NCBI RefSeq assembly: GCF_000210915.2
Contig: NC_016620.1
Coordinates: 2,170,001 to 2,234,000, forward strand
Direction of reading: 5' to 3'
Source of the DNA: Halobacteriovorax marinus SJ
Lineage (GTDB): Bacteria; Bdellovibrionota; Bacteriovoracia; Bacteriovoracales; Bacteriovoracaceae
Length of the DNA: 64,000 nucleotides
How positions within the stretch are numbered: position 1 is the first letter of the stretch; each line of letters opens with the position of its first letter. Positions 47,010 through 57,371 of this stretch are shown in pieces. A program made the position numbers and the translations under genes. The notes beneath the pieces were generated by a model that worked only from the letters and a program-made list of their open reading frames with translations, searched no databases and had not been told where the DNA came from.

Positions 47010-48632
47010 GTGATCAAAATACTCTTACTCCTATTTATATCGTCGCTCTCAACACTCGCTTACGAAGTTAGTATCGAGGGAGAGGGAAGCTTGAAGAATT
47101 GCTCAGCTTCTCCTGATGAAAACTTTATTTATTGCAAGAATAATAAGGGAGAAGACTTCCTTCTAAAGGGTGATGGTTGGGAATATAGCGCCTTTAAAAG
47201 AGACACTAGCGGAGGCTATCACAAGGTAGATGTCTACTCTATTTACAAAGACTCTCAAACTCTCTTCGCAGCAAGGCTTGATATGGATAGCTTTTTAGAA
47301 GAAAGGGAAAGACCAAAGTATTTAGGACCACTCCATCAATATATTAATAACGACCGCTATATCTACTCTGACTTTTTAAAAGAAGATCTTAAAATTCTCT
47401 ATAGCTTTGATAATGAAGAACTTAAAAAATTCTATCAAGACTCAAAGGCTGAAATTGAAGCGAGAAGAGATGCTCTTGAAAATAGCTTTACCGCCAATCA
47501 ATTTAAAGCTTCCATGAGTGATGGCAAAGAACTTAATTGTAAGCGCGACAATAACCAGTGCCCCCTTCTCCAGTGCGGTGAAGATGCCGAAGGGAATCAA
47601 AGAGTTATCTTTAAAAATAATAGCGCGACATTTATCTATCTTGAGTCCTTTAGTTTTAAAAATGGTCAATTCTCAGTTCCTAATGAAGAAGTAATTTCTC
47701 TTAGTGATATTGATGGTAGAGAACTTATTAAATTTAATGAAGCTGAAGATAAAGTCTTCTCCGATCAAATGACTGTTCCATCTAGCTTTAGACACAATCC
47801 TAGACTCTTTAATGCCTTTAAAGCTCCTGGACAAGCAAGCTTTATCAGCTCACAAATCTCAATGTGTTCAGATGAACTAAAGAACTCAATCCAAAATCTC
47901 ATCGAGAAAGTTCAAGAAGATTTAAATAATGAAGTTATGCTTCAATATATTGCTCTCTCTAAAGGCATTCTAGAAAGTAACTTCGTCAATAAAGATTCTA
48001 TTGCGGGAATTACTTGTCACCACCAAGGTGCCTTCTACACTCCAGAAGCCTATCAACGAGCACAAGAACTCCAAGCAATAGATGGAGATATTATAACTCC
48101 AGAACAAGCAATGGATCTCTTCAAAAGGGCAAGGGCCAGAGAGGACATCGCTTGGAATTATACTTTTGATGGTTGCTACGCCAGAGCGCACCTGATGGCA
48201 AAGATGTTTGAAGATGAGGGAGTAAGAGTAGATAAGGCCTGGCTTAGAGGCTCACTTCAAATTCCAGGAGAGGCCAAGGGGATGACTTGGGGCTATCATG
48301 TTGCACCGATGGTCTACGTTCGAGGAGCTAATGGCGAAGTTAAACAAATGATCATAGACCCATCGGTCTCAAGTGCACCTATCTCTCCAAGTGAGTGGGC
48401 AGAAACGATGGGAGTAGAGTTTGAGCAAACAGAGAAGGTTTCCTACCCAACTCCATCCAATACATCTTTTTATAATAAAACAAGTTTCAGCGTCACCAAT
48501 ACAACTCCATACTGGCCAGAATACAATGAGCGCCTAAGCGAAGAAGAGAAAATGGATATGGCCAAAAGCAGAATGATCGAATTTGGTGCAGCTCCTTCAC
48601 AGAGCGAAGAATGGGAGAGCTGGCAAGAATGA
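47010..48632 (+). CDS. secreted protein-glutaminase-like deamidase
   Basis: A 540-residue secreted protein whose C-terminal part matches bacterial protein-glutaminase (protein-glutamine deamidase, Chryseobacterium type): DGCYARAHLMAK with Cys389, WGYHVAPMV with His430 and IIDPSV with Asp450 give the Cys-His-Asp triad of this transglutaminase-related fold. These enzymes convert protein glutamine to glutamate. The N-terminal 330 residues form an unknown domain with Cys pairs (CKRDNNQCPLLQC). The signal peptide is short (IKILLLLFISS, cleavage near LA-YE). GTG at 47010 chosen over GTG at 47004; neither has a Shine-Dalgarno. ATGA overlap couples it to the next gene. Confidence 0.85.
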   Translation: MIKILLLLFISSLSTLAYEVSIEGEGSLKNCSASPDENFIYCKNNKGEDFLLKGDGWEYSAFKRDTSGGYHKVDVYSIYKDSQTLFAARLDMDSFLEERERPKYLGPLHQYINNDRYIYSDFLKEDLKILYSFDNEELKKFYQDSKAEIEARRDALENSFTANQFKASMSDGKELNCKRDNNQCPLLQCGEDAEGNQRVIFKNNSATFIYLESFSFKNGQFSVPNEEVISLSDIDGRELIKFNEAEDKVFSDQMTVPSSFRHNPRLFNAFKAPGQASFISSQISMCSDELKNSIQNLIEKVQEDLNNEVMLQYIALSKGILESNFVNKDSIAGITCHHQGAFYTPEAYQRAQELQAIDGDIITPEQAMDLFKRARAREDIAWNYTFDGCYARAHLMAKMFEDEGVRVDKAWLRGSLQIPGEAKGMTWGYHVAPMVYVRGANGEVKQMIIDPSVSSAPISPSEWAETMGVEFEQTEKVSYPTPSNTSFYNKTSFSVTNTTPYWPEYNERLSEEEKMDMAKSRMIEFGAAPSQSEEWESWQE

Positions 48633-48904
48633 AAATGGTGTTCATCTTATTTACTTTACTCATTTGCAAGCAGAGCTTCTCTCAAGAGAGAGTTGAAAAG
48701 GTTCATGTAAACTCTCTAAGAAAAAGTTCTGGCAAAGGACCCAAAAAGCTACTTCTACTCTTTCAAGAAAAAGCCGCCATCTACAAGGCCGAGCCAAAGT
48801 ATTTCAAATGTTTCAACTACTCTATACAAAGTAAGTCTCCAATACTTATTAAGTATAATATGAGTAACTTAGAAATTTTAGGCTGCAAGACAAGGAAGAA
48901 GTAA
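48629..48904 (+). CDS. small secreted protein coupled to the deamidase gene (91 aa)
   Basis: Unrecognised. Signal peptide (MKMVFILFTLLIC, cleavage near SFS-QE) then a short Lys-rich mature part with Cys in KCFNYS and GCKTRKK, possibly one disulfide. The ATG overlaps the deamidase TGA, so both are made together; an accessory or inhibitor role is only a guess from context. Basic pI is obvious from Lys content. Confidence 0.7.
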   Translation: MKMVFILFTLLICKQSFSQERVEKVHVNSLRKSSGKGPKKLLLLFQEKAAIYKAEPKYFKCFNYSIQSKSPILIKYNMSNLEILGCKTRKK

Positions 48905-48956
48905 TCCTGCATTTTTTAATTTTGCCTTGTTCACTTAAATCGAATAGGATGCGCCC

Positions 48957-49883
48957 ATGAAAGAAGATATGAAAGGAATAACAGAACAACTCTCCAGAAG
49001 AGGCGCAAGTAAACTCAAAATTAAAGAATATATGAGTGAAGAAGCTCAATCATATAAGAACCTCTTTATTCTCAGTGAATCTGATCTCGGAGTCATCAGA
49101 AATGGTGGAAGACGAGGAAGTGCATATGGCCCTTCGGCCATCATAAATACTCTAAAAAAAATGTCTACTCATCGAGATCCAATGTGTGCACAGTTCTCAC
49201 TAAGAACGATGGGCTCTTGTTCGGATTTTTCACAGCAGCAAGAACAAGATATACAAAAGTTAAGCACGGATCTTAAAACAGCAAATCTTGAACAAACTAA
49301 GTTTTGGCACCTAGGTGCTGGCCACGACCATGTTTACCCATATCTTAAATGGATATCGCAAAGCTCTAAGAAAATTCTTATTATCAATATAGATGCTCAC
49401 CTAGATACCAGAGTTGACGAACTTCCCCACTCAGGAACTCCTTTTAGGCAATTTGCAAATGACTTTGATGGTGATTTAGAAATACTTCAACTAGGTATTC
49501 ACGACTTTGCCAATGAGCTTAGTAACTATAATGAGTTAAAGAGCGCTAAGATGACCATCCTAAGTATGGCCCAAATTAAAAATGAAAGTGCGAATTTTAG
49601 TAATATCTCTGGGTTACTAGATAAGTATATTCAGTCTCCAGAGGAGTATAAAGTCGTCCTCAGTCTAGATTGTGACGCAATTTGCGCAGAGCAAATGGAG
49701 GCCGTAAGTGCTGTTAATCATCACGGACTAGATATTGATACAGTGAGAGAAATCTTCTCTTGGTACTTTTCACTTGCCCAAAAAGAAAAATATTGTGGGA
49801 TTTATGAATACAATCCTATCTATGACAATCTATCCAATAAGGGAGCAAGAGTCTTAAGCTCGCTGATTCAACCATTTCTCTGA
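48957..49883 (+). CDS. ureohydrolase (arginase/formimidoylglutamase family)
   Basis: A 308-residue arginase-fold enzyme. The binuclear Mn site is seen in GAGHDH (first His), NIDAHLDTR (the D-x-H-x-D core) and SLDCDAICAE (D-x-D); NGGRRGSAYGPSAI near the N-terminus also fits. The sequence is closest in feel to formimidoylglutamase (HutG), but agmatinase cannot be excluded; no other hut genes are near. AGGA is seven bases before the ATG. A strong bidirectional terminator follows. Confidence 0.88.
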   Translation: MKEDMKGITEQLSRRGASKLKIKEYMSEEAQSYKNLFILSESDLGVIRNGGRRGSAYGPSAIINTLKKMSTHRDPMCAQFSLRTMGSCSDFSQQQEQDIQKLSTDLKTANLEQTKFWHLGAGHDHVYPYLKWISQSSKKILIINIDAHLDTRVDELPHSGTPFRQFANDFDGDLEILQLGIHDFANELSNYNELKSAKMTILSMAQIKNESANFSNISGLLDKYIQSPEEYKVVLSLDCDAICAEQMEAVSAVNHHGLDIDTVREIFSWYFSLAQKEKYCGIYEYNPIYDNLSNKGARVLSSLIQPFL

Positions 49884-49899
49884 TAATTAAAAAAAGACA

Positions 49900-49935
49900 A
49901 AAAAAAACCCATGAAGGAATTCATGGGTCTTTTTT
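49900..49935. terminator. bidirectional intrinsic terminator
   Basis: ACCCATGAA, GGAA loop, TTCATGGGT, a perfect 9-bp stem (49907-49928) with an A-run before and a T-run after. It serves the ureohydrolase gene on the plus strand and probably the 50114 gene on the minus strand. Confidence 0.93.
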
Positions 49936-50113
49936 GAGAGACATTTTTGGAGATATGAAAAAATCCTTTCTTCGTAACTCCTACACACACACAATATATA
50001 TAGCAAGAGGCGTGCCAACTTTTCACTTACAAGAAGATTCTATAAAGTACTGAAAACACAATGCAAGAACGAGGTGCGCAAGACAATAATCTGACAAGTA
50101 TTAACTTTATGGG

Positions 50114-50356
50114 TCAGTTAATTGACTCCCCTCTAAGAAATTTTCCAAGATAATAAGAGGCATCTTCCAATGCGTCATGAGCCGTTTCACGGCCAAAGAT
50201 TGATTTAACATGTCGCCAAATTTTTCGAGTTTCTACTTGAACGATATCAATTTCGGCCATAAAGCCGTCATCAATTTTATTGACGGAAATTCTCCCCTCT
50301 CTAAAATCGTCTGTTTCTATCTCAACAAAGAACTCTTTTGGAAAATCGTTATTCAA
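50114..50356 (-). CDS. small protein of unknown function (80 aa)
   Basis: Unrecognised small protein with alternating strand-like and helical segments (FFVEIETDDFREGRISVNK, then MAEIDIVQVET) and a basic helix near TRKIWRHVKSIF. No signal peptide, so probably cytoplasmic. The start is uncertain: a TTG at 50356 has no proper ribosome site, and no better upstream start exists. It follows the 1064-aa gene by 33 bp and may share its transcript. Confidence 0.55.
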   Translation of the reverse strand: MNNDFPKEFFVEIETDDFREGRISVNKIDDGFMAEIDIVQVETRKIWRHVKSIFGRETAHDALEDASYYLGKFLRGESIN

Positions 50357-50389
50357 CTCAACCTCGCAGCTAAAATATGAGCTTAACTT

Positions 50390-53300
50390 CTACTCTTTCT
50401 TAACTCCATTATCAATAATTTGATTAAATTCTTGTAGTGAGAACCTCTTTCTCTCGTTTTGCTCAGAAGGCGCTGGTTCTGATGCTGGGGCCCTCTTTTT
50501 TGAGAGCACCTTTTCAATGACAGCAGCTGAAGTCTTATCTTTTTCGATAACCTTTATCTCACCTGTTGTTTCATCTTTTTCTAGAATAACTTCTGTTCCA
50601 CCTTGAGTTATGACCTGTGCACCAAATTCAGTATAGAGTTTAGATAGCTCACTTTGATTTGCAGCGCTAATCTCTGAGAAGTTTTGGTATGAAACGATAC
50701 TTGGTCCAGTATTACTTCTTATTTGTGAGTCTTCTATCTGAGTTGCACTAAGAAGGGCTCCAGAGGATGATGCCGACGAAGCTCCTGTTGATGAAACAGA
50801 GCCTGAAAAGCTTCCTCCATCACTAGGAGCACTTGCTCCACTATAAGTAGAGCTGCTACTCTGTGAAGTGCTCACTGGAGCTGATGCAGAAGCGGACTCT
50901 TGTCTAGAGGAGCTTGCAGAATTAGTTGTACTATTAGAGTTTGTACTTCTTGCTGAAGTAGGAGATGTATCTGCGGACTTCTTCCCTCTAGAGGCGAAGA
51001 TATTTTTATTCATTGGGCCCTCAACAGCTGCAGTTGTCGCTGCCGAAGTATTGCTCGCGGCAGCCCTTTCATTCTGGGCCTTAATATTTTCATTTTTCTT
51101 CTTTAATTCTAATTCAGATTTTGCAAGTTCAAGCTTCATTTTCTCTAGCTCAACTTTCATTTTTGTAAGCTCAAGACTATCATCTTTTTCGCCCTTTTTA
51201 CTCTCTTTAGAAAAGCTACTTCCACTGATACTTGTTTCAGAAGCTAAAGAAGATGCCGCTTTTATTGGTGCAGCACTATTAGACTCCTGCACTCTTTGCT
51301 CTAGCTCTCTTATTCTATTTTCCATGATTTCTTCTCTAGAGAGTTCTCTTTGTTCTTCTTGGTTTTTAGCGAACTGACTACGATTACTAAAGAAGCTATT
51401 TCCCATTGAGAAATTCATTGAAGAACTCCCCTGAGTCTGTCCCCTCATTGCAGTATTTGTCGGGTTACTTTCAGTATTAGAAGTATTAGTCACACTAGCA
51501 GGAGAGCGAGAGTCTGAGGACCCATCTTGAGAACTAAAGCTCTCTCCATTCGCGTCAAATGAATCGGCAGCGCTTACACTCGCTTCACTTCGCTCACTTG
51601 AAGTACCATCATCCTGAGTCGGTACATTTCCACTACCAGCAGCAACTTGCCCCGACACATCCTCCAATGTATTTTCATCGACTATTATCGCCCTAGGAGG
51701 GACATCTTCTGGTGCCTCTTCCTGAGTTGGACCTAAGTTTCTATCTAAGATTGAAGTTGATCCTTGGGAAGGTGAAGTACCCATATTCTTATAGAGTTGA
51801 TCTATATCAATATTAATTCCATTATAGGTTGAGCTACCGTAACTATAACCGTCACTTAAAGAGTAGTTACTACCATTGGAACCAAAGTAATTATTTCCAT
51901 AACTCTGAGGGTTCCCATAACGCCTTAAAGCGCCCTTACCTAAAGAGAATCCACCACTCTCTTTATCTTTTTTATAATTATTGGCCAAATCCAAAATAGA
52001 CTCGTCCTCATCTGTTAACTCAGTTGATGGCATAATTAAACGCAAATATTCATTATGATTTCCAGTAACAAGCGTATCAGATATATTAAAAGAAACGCCG
52101 GAGTCAAAATCTGGTGTATTCAATGTGCCATCATTTATATCTAATTTTGTTTCAGTAAATAATTTCTTACCTGGAGAAACCAACTTCTCATGGACATCAA
52201 CGCGACCTATTCCCCATCTTTTTAAACCTGATTGAAAAACTCTAGGCTCTGATTTATCCTGGGCGACACAATAGAGTTGATCAAACTTAAACTTATTATC
52301 ACTATAGTGGTTTTCACGGATTTTCTTAGCAATATCAGCATTAAAATCAAAGCTAAGGGCCTGCTCTTCATTGGACATTGCTGCACAAGAAGTTTTCATA
52401 ACATCTATTATTTCTTGGCACTTCTTATTGAGCTTATCGTTTTGTGACTTCTCTAAGAAACTTTCAATCGAGGTCGCAATTGTTCCCGCAGTAACAGTAT
52501 TTTTATCGAAAACACCTACTGGGAATTGTTTCATAAAGAAGTTTAAGTAATCATCAACCTTGCGCTTAATTTCTGTGCTATTAGCATAATAGTATTGTTT
52601 TCTTGGGAACCCCTCAATATCTTGTAATAGATAATAATTCTCCATCATCATGACAAAGGCCGCGTTCTGTCTCTTTGTAATCATGGCCTGGTTGGGAACA
52701 CTGTCCATATTGAAATTTGTACCACTCCATTTATTTTTAATTCTTAAAGCAATGTCTGCGACAAGTTCTTTATATTGATAATCACCAATCGTTTTATACT
52801 TCGTAAAGTTATCAGGATTTCTATTATTAATTTCTTGAACTTTAAAAACATCTGCGTTGGCCTGCTTAGAGAACTCATTATTTAGCCAATGAGTAGGAAA
52901 GTAGAGAAAGTCTTCGCCAGCCGTTCTTCTACGTCTCGCCTCGGGTGCTTGAGGCATAGTATCTAAATCCATTCCCGCACAATTATCACAATCTTTAATA
53001 GCTAGTGAGAGCGATTTCTTTAGCTCAACTAAATCAGACTCTTTACAAAAAGGCTCTAGAGTTCGATGAAGGTCCTTAGTATCGTCACAAGACTGTCTAG
53101 AGAGAGTATTTTCAAATCTTGAGTGCGAAGGCAAACCTGGACGGTTAGCCATTTCCCTATTCTTCTCTTCTCTATATTCTTTTAGAGCTTTAAAACTATT
53201 GAGGGCAATATTTTTTTTACTCTCGGCCTTAAGCCTCTCTTCAAATTCTTTAAGTTCATTATCAGAAAGTTTTTCTTCGTATGTTGTCTCACCCACACAA

Positions 53301-53584
53301 CCACAAAATCTCTCTTCATCTTCATATTGATCACAGAAATTGTAGAGACCCACTTCCATAAGTTTTTTCAGTCTATCATCTACAACACCCTTTCTCTCAC
53401 CTTCACATATTCTCTGGGCCATAAGCCTTCTGGCCTGGGCAGAATCTTTAACATGGTCAAGCGAGTCAGCGTCTCCATTTTCATTTGAAAGTCTTGGATC
53501 AGCAGAACCTTCGCCAGGCAAGGCCCAAGAACTTTGGGCAACGATGATAAATAAAAATGTGATTAGGGTGCGTACACTTTTCAT
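50390..53584 (-). CDS. large secreted coiled-coil protein of unknown function (1064 aa)
   Basis: Unrecognised. Signal peptide to about residue 22 (SSWA-LP). Residues 40-480 are helical with Cys pairs (FCDQYEDEERFCGCVG, NCAG). The middle is Asn/Ser/Tyr-rich (about 545-600, SYGNNYFGSN-type). A coiled coil lies at about 748-845 (heptads in MENRIRELEQRV and KMKVELEKMKLELAK), then a Ser/Ala/Thr-rich low-complexity stretch and a folded C-terminus (QVITQGGTEVILEKDE). Start chosen at 53584 because AGGA sits just before it; the ATG at 53590 is also possible. Its architecture (linker, coiled coil, terminal domain) suits an envelope-spanning protein, an inference. Confidence 0.72.
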   Translation of the reverse strand: MKSVRTLITFLFIIVAQSSWALPGEGSADPRLSNENGDADSLDHVKDSAQARRLMAQRICEGERKGVVDDRLKKLMEVGLYNFCDQYEDEERFCGCVGETTYEEKLSDNELKEFEERLKAESKKNIALNSFKALKEYREEKNREMANRPGLPSHSRFENTLSRQSCDDTKDLHRTLEPFCKESDLVELKKSLSLAIKDCDNCAGMDLDTMPQAPEARRRRTAGEDFLYFPTHWLNNEFSKQANADVFKVQEINNRNPDNFTKYKTIGDYQYKELVADIALRIKNKWSGTNFNMDSVPNQAMITKRQNAAFVMMMENYYLLQDIEGFPRKQYYYANSTEIKRKVDDYLNFFMKQFPVGVFDKNTVTAGTIATSIESFLEKSQNDKLNKKCQEIIDVMKTSCAAMSNEEQALSFDFNADIAKKIRENHYSDNKFKFDQLYCVAQDKSEPRVFQSGLKRWGIGRVDVHEKLVSPGKKLFTETKLDINDGTLNTPDFDSGVSFNISDTLVTGNHNEYLRLIMPSTELTDEDESILDLANNYKKDKESGGFSLGKGALRRYGNPQSYGNNYFGSNGSNYSLSDGYSYGSSTYNGINIDIDQLYKNMGTSPSQGSTSILDRNLGPTQEEAPEDVPPRAIIVDENTLEDVSGQVAAGSGNVPTQDDGTSSERSEASVSAADSFDANGESFSSQDGSSDSRSPASVTNTSNTESNPTNTAMRGQTQGSSSMNFSMGNSFFSNRSQFAKNQEEQRELSREEIMENRIRELEQRVQESNSAAPIKAASSLASETSISGSSFSKESKKGEKDDSLELTKMKVELEKMKLELAKSELELKKKNENIKAQNERAAASNTSAATTAAVEGPMNKNIFASRGKKSADTSPTSARSTNSNSTTNSASSSRQESASASAPVSTSQSSSSTYSGASAPSDGGSFSGSVSSTGASSASSSGALLSATQIEDSQIRSNTGPSIVSYQNFSEISAANQSELSKLYTEFGAQVITQGGTEVILEKDETTGEIKVIEKDKTSAAVIEKVLSKKRAPASEPAPSEQNERKRFSLQEFNQIIDNGVKKE

Positions 53585-53928
53585 ATCCATCCTATTCGGT
53601 CAGTTAATCAAAAAAATTTAGCGAGACCTCATCCTAATTATACGTCCCTTAATAAACTTAAAATGAATATTCATGGTAACTTAACGCAGTTCGTATTAAA
53701 TTTAATAACTTGAGTTATGTCATAAATAAAAACAAGTTAGACTGCTAAGCCTTAATAAATTGGCAAAATTTGAATAAGTTTTATTGCTGAGCCTAGATTT
53801 TTTTGGCCAATGGCCATTAGCACCAAAAGAAATCACTTAATTTATCGTAATCACAGGAGTATAATCCAAGCAAATTCTAAAAACTGAAAGAAAGAACTAT
53901 TCACTTAAATTAAAGGGGTAAGATTCCT
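53585..53928. other. intergenic region with sdh promoter
   Basis: AT-rich. Contains a possible promoter of the leftward gene near 53593-53620 (TAAA, CCGAATA), and on the right the sdhC promoter (53837-53865) with an inverted repeat TGGCCA-A-TGGCCA (53804-53816) about 20 bp upstream. Nothing else seen. Confidence 0.6.
53837..53865 (+). promoter_or_regulatory. sigma-70-like promoter of sdhCAB
   Basis: TTAATT, 17 bp, perfect TATAAT; predicted leader about 57 nt. Confidence 0.6.
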
Positions 53929-54603
53929 ATGGCTTCATCAATGCTAAAGTATGCGACATCTTCTGTCGTAAAAAAACAAGTCATGGGCATTACTGGTCTA
54001 CTCTTGTGCGGCTTCCTTGTCTCACACCTTGCCGGTAACTGCTTAATGTACTTAGGACCTGAAGCGTTTAATACATACGCTCACACACTCATCACCAATC
54101 CATTCATCTATGTGGCAGAAGCAATTCTTGCAACGATCTTCTTAACTCACATTGGATTGGCCGCAAAATTAACTTTTGAAAATAATAAAGCAAGACCACA
54201 GAAGTACTATGTAAAGCAAAAGACGGGAAGAGGAGCGACATTTGCTTCTTCAACTATGCCTTATACAGGTCTTATCATTCTTATCTTTCTTATCCTTCAC
54301 CTAATCCAATTTAAATTTGGACCAGTTTATACAATTACTCATGGTGGTGTTGAAATGAGAGATATCTACAAGACTGTTGTAGATTACTTTCAAAGTCCAC
54401 TTGCAGTTATCTGGTACATCTTCTGTATGATTGCACTTGGTATTCACGTAAGTCACGGATTTTGGTCAGCATTTCAATCAATCGGATTCTGGCATCCAAA
54501 ATACACTTGCCTCTTAAAGTGCCTTTCAAAAATCTTTGCAGTTGTCGTTACTATTGGTTACTCGGCACTACCAATCTTCTGCTACCTACAGGGAGGAAAT
54601 TAA
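53929..54603 (+). CDS. sdhC: succinate dehydrogenase cytochrome b subunit
   Basis: Single membrane anchor of the type B (b558) class, 224 residues with about five hydrophobic helices. His residues within the helices (SHLAGN near 30, [11 protein letters not shown] near 72, IFLILHL near 125, IHVSHGFW near 165) fit two haem b ligands sets. There is no separate sdhD, as expected for this class. AAGGGG lies eleven bases before the ATG. First gene of sdhCAB. Confidence 0.93.
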   Translation: MASSMLKYATSSVVKKQVMGITGLLLCGFLVSHLAGNCLMYLGPEAFNTYAHTLITNPFIYVAEAILATIFLTHIGLAAKLTFENNKARPQKYYVKQKTGRGATFASSTMPYTGLIILIFLILHLIQFKFGPVYTITHGGVEMRDIYKTVVDYFQSPLAVIWYIFCMIALGIHVSHGFWSAFQSIGFWHPKYTCLLKCLSKIFAVVVTIGYSALPIFCYLQGGN

Positions 54604-54604
54604 G

Positions 54605-56536
54605 ATGACTGATATCAAGAAACTCGACGGTAAAGTTCCAAAGGGAAAACTTCAAGAGAAATGGGATCAACACCGCTTCAATATGAAGCTTGTAAACCCT
54701 GCTAATAAGAGAAAGTATAAAGTTATAGTTGTTGGTACAGGCCTTGCCGGTGCTTCTGCAGCTGCGACACTTTCAGAACTAGGTTACGAAGTAAGTACTT
54801 TCTGTATTCAAGATTCGCCTAGAAGAGCGCACTCTATTGCTGCTCAAGGTGGTGTGAACGCGGCTAAGAATTATCCAAATGACGGCGACTCAATCTGGCG
54901 TCTCTTCTACGATACAATTAAAGGTGGAGACTACAGAGCGAGAGAGGCCAATGTTTATAGACTAGCTCAAGTGGCCAATAATATTATTGACCAATGTGCT
55001 GCTCAAGGTGTTCCTTTTGCACGTGAGTACGGTGGTACTCTTTCAAATAGATCTTTCGGTGGAGCGCAGGTTTCTAGAACTTTCTATGCTAGAGGACAAA
55101 CCGGACAACAACTTCTTCTTGGTGCCTACTCTGCTCTAATGAAGGAAGTTGGAAAAGGAAAAGTAAAGTCTTATACAAGAAGAGAGATGGTTGAACTTGT
55201 TATTGTTAACGGTAAGGCCAGAGGAATTATCACTAGAAATGTTATCACTGGTGAGTATGAGAAGTTCTCAGCAGACGCTGTTCTTCTTTGTACTGGTGGT
55301 TATGGAAATACATACTTCCTATCTTCAAATGCAATGGCATCAAATGGTTCAGCTGCTTGGAAAGCTTATAAGAAAGGTGCAATGTTCGCGAACCCTTGTT
55401 ACACACAAATTCACCCTACTTGTATTCCACAACACGGAGACTTCCAATCTAAGCTAACACTCATGTCAGAGTCCCTTAGAAATGATGGTAGAGTTTGGGT
55501 TCCAAAAGATAAGAACGAAACAAGAAAGCCAAATGATATTCCAGAGGAAGAGAGAGATTACTACCTAGAAGAGAAGTATCCTTCATTTGGTAACCTCGTC
55601 CCTAGAGACGTTGCCGCTAGAAATGCTAAGCAACAAGCGGATATGGGTAAAGGTGTTGGTTCAACGAAAGTTGCCGTCTACCTAGACTTTGCCGACGCCA
55701 TAAAAAGAGAAGGTATCGACACTATTAAGGCCCGTTATGGGAACCTCTTTGATATGTATGAGAGAATTACTGACGAGAACCCTTATGAAGTGCCAATGAG
55801 AATCTTCCCAGCTGTTCACTATACAATGGGTGGACTATGGGTTGACTACAATCTTATGACGACAGTTCCAGGATGTTTTGCCCTTGGTGAAGCAAACTTC
55901 TCTGATCACGGAGCCAATAGACTTGGAGCTTCAGCTCTTATGCAAGGTCTTGCCGATGGTTACTTTGTTATTCCTTATACTCTAGGAAATTACCTAGCAA
56001 GTGAAGGGCTTATTAATGAGAAAGTAGATGACTCTGCTCCAGAATTTGATGAAGCAATGAAAATATCAAAAGAGAGATTTGATAAATTACTTGCTATCAA
56101 TGGGACAAAGTCTGTAGATACTTTCCACAAAGAGCTTGGTGTTGTTATGTGGGATCACGTAGGTATGGCAAGAACAGCTGAAGGGCTTAAGACTGCCATA
56201 TCTAAGATTCAAGCGATTAGGGCTGACTTCTGGAAAAATGTTAAAGTTACAGGTTCTGCTGACGGAATTAATATTGAGCTTGAAAAGGCCAATAGAGTTG
56301 CCGACTTCCTAGAGCTTGGTGAACTGATGGCAAGAGATGCTCTTACGAGAGAAGAGTCTTGTGGTGGTCACTTTAGAGAAGAGTACCAAACAGATGAAAA
56401 CGAAGCTAAGAGAATTGATGATAAGTATTGTCACGTAGCTGCTTGGGAATTCACTGGTGATGACAAAGAGCCAATTAGAAATATTGAAGAGCTAGAATTT
56501 GAAAATGTAGCTCTAACACAGAGATCGTACAAGTAG
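54605..56536 (+). CDS. sdhA: succinate dehydrogenase/fumarate reductase flavoprotein
   Basis: Catalytic FAD subunit of 643 residues. Seen: dinucleotide-binding [12 protein letters not shown], the FAD-linked His in [17 protein letters not shown], the active-site Arg segment [19 protein letters not shown] and [10 protein letters not shown]. Start is 54605, one base after the sdhC stop with GGGAGG before it; the frame extends upstream through sdhC without meaning. Oxidises succinate to fumarate in the TCA cycle, passing electrons to SdhB. Confidence 0.98.
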   Translation: MTDIKKLDGKVPKGKLQEKWDQHRFNMKLVNPANKRKYKVIVVGTGLAGASAAATLSELGYEVSTFCIQDSPRRAHSIAAQGGVNAAKNYPNDGDSIWRLFYDTIKGGDYRAREANVYRLAQVANNIIDQCAAQGVPFAREYGGTLSNRSFGGAQVSRTFYARGQTGQQLLLGAYSALMKEVGKGKVKSYTRREMVELVIVNGKARGIITRNVITGEYEKFSADAVLLCTGGYGNTYFLSSNAMASNGSAAWKAYKKGAMFANPCYTQIHPTCIPQHGDFQSKLTLMSESLRNDGRVWVPKDKNETRKPNDIPEEERDYYLEEKYPSFGNLVPRDVAARNAKQQADMGKGVGSTKVAVYLDFADAIKREGIDTIKARYGNLFDMYERITDENPYEVPMRIFPAVHYTMGGLWVDYNLMTTVPGCFALGEANFSDHGANRLGASALMQGLADGYFVIPYTLGNYLASEGLINEKVDDSAPEFDEAMKISKERFDKLLAINGTKSVDTFHKELGVVMWDHVGMARTAEGLKTAISKIQAIRADFWKNVKVTGSADGINIELEKANRVADFLELGELMARDALTREESCGGHFREEYQTDENEAKRIDDKYCHVAAWEFTGDDKEPIRNIEELEFENVALTQRSYK

Positions 56537-56557
56537 TGCCAAAGGTAGGAGTTTAAT

Positions 56558-57325
56558 ATGAGTTCAGATAATTTATTGACTTTAAATCTAAAAATTTGGC
56601 GTCAAAAGAATAATAAAGATAAAGGTGAAATTGTAGACTATACAATTGAAGGTGTATCTCCAGACGCATCTTTTCTAGAAATGCTAGATATCCTTAATGA
56701 GAAATTAATTGCAGAGGGAACAGATCCAGTTGCATTCGACCACGATTGTAGAGAGGGAATCTGTGGAATGTGCTCTCTAATGATTAATGGTCAGGCCCAC
56801 GGGCCAGAAGCAGAGACGACAACTTGTCAGCTTCACATGAGAAAATTCAAGAATGGTGAGACAATTGTTGTTGAACCATTTAGAGCAAGGGCCTTCCCTG
56901 TTCTAAAAGACCTTATGATTGATAGAACTGCTTTTGATGACATTATTGCTTCAGGTGGTTTTGTTAATGTAAATACAGGTAACGCTCAAGATGCTAACGC
57001 TATTCTAGTTCCAAAGGAAAATGCTGAATTAGCTATGGATGCAGCGGCTTGTATTGGTTGTGGTGCATGTGTAGCTTCTTGTAAGAATGCTTCAGCGATG
57101 CTCTTCGTATCTGCTAAAGTTTCTCAACTTTCACTTCTTCCACAAGGTCAACTTGAAGCGGAAGAGAGAGTTAAGAATATGGTCACTAAAATGGATGAAC
57201 TCGGTTTTGGTAACTGTACTAACGAAGCTGAATGTGAAGCCTCTTGTCCTAAGGGAATCTCTATTAGCAATATCGCTAGAATGAATAGAGACTTTCTCTC
57301 AGCTGCTGTTAAGGCAAAAAATTAA
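56558..57325 (+). CDS. sdhB: succinate dehydrogenase iron-sulfur subunit
   Basis: A 255-residue subunit with a plant-type [2Fe-2S] domain (CREGICGMC then a Cys at TTTCQLHM) and a C-terminal domain with [13 protein letters not shown] and ECEASCPKG ligands for the [4Fe-4S] and [3Fe-4S] clusters. A GGAG site precedes the ATG. Last sdh gene; the terminator at 57339-57358 follows. Confidence 0.98.
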   Translation: MSSDNLLTLNLKIWRQKNNKDKGEIVDYTIEGVSPDASFLEMLDILNEKLIAEGTDPVAFDHDCREGICGMCSLMINGQAHGPEAETTTCQLHMRKFKNGETIVVEPFRARAFPVLKDLMIDRTAFDDIIASGGFVNVNTGNAQDANAILVPKENAELAMDAAACIGCGACVASCKNASAMLFVSAKVSQLSLLPQGQLEAEERVKNMVTKMDELGFGNCTNEAECEASCPKGISISNIARMNRDFLSAAVKAKN

Positions 57326-57338
57326 TAAACTTTTAATT

Positions 57339-57365
57339 GGCCCTCTCTATAGAGGGCCTTTATAA
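57339..57365 (+). terminator. intrinsic terminator of sdhCAB
   Basis: GGCCCTCT, CTAT loop, AGAGGGCC, a perfect 8-bp stem followed by TTTATA. Confidence 0.9.
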
Positions 57366-57371
57366 ATCCCT

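Noticed and set aside
48940-48956. Leaderless or FliA-like promoter before the ureohydrolase (TCGAATA)
   Set aside because: No -35 at the right spacing, and AGGA at seven bases from the ATG is an adequate ribosome site.
49955-50053. 32-codon plus-strand frame after the ureohydrolase terminator, with GGAG two bases before its ATG
   Set aside because: Ribosome-site spacing is too short, the frame includes a CA/TA microsatellite and the protein has no recognisable feature.
50868-51377. Leu/Phe-rich plus-strand frame opposite the 1064-aa gene
   Set aside because: Antisense of the Ser/Glu/Lys-rich coiled-coil region; no start signals.
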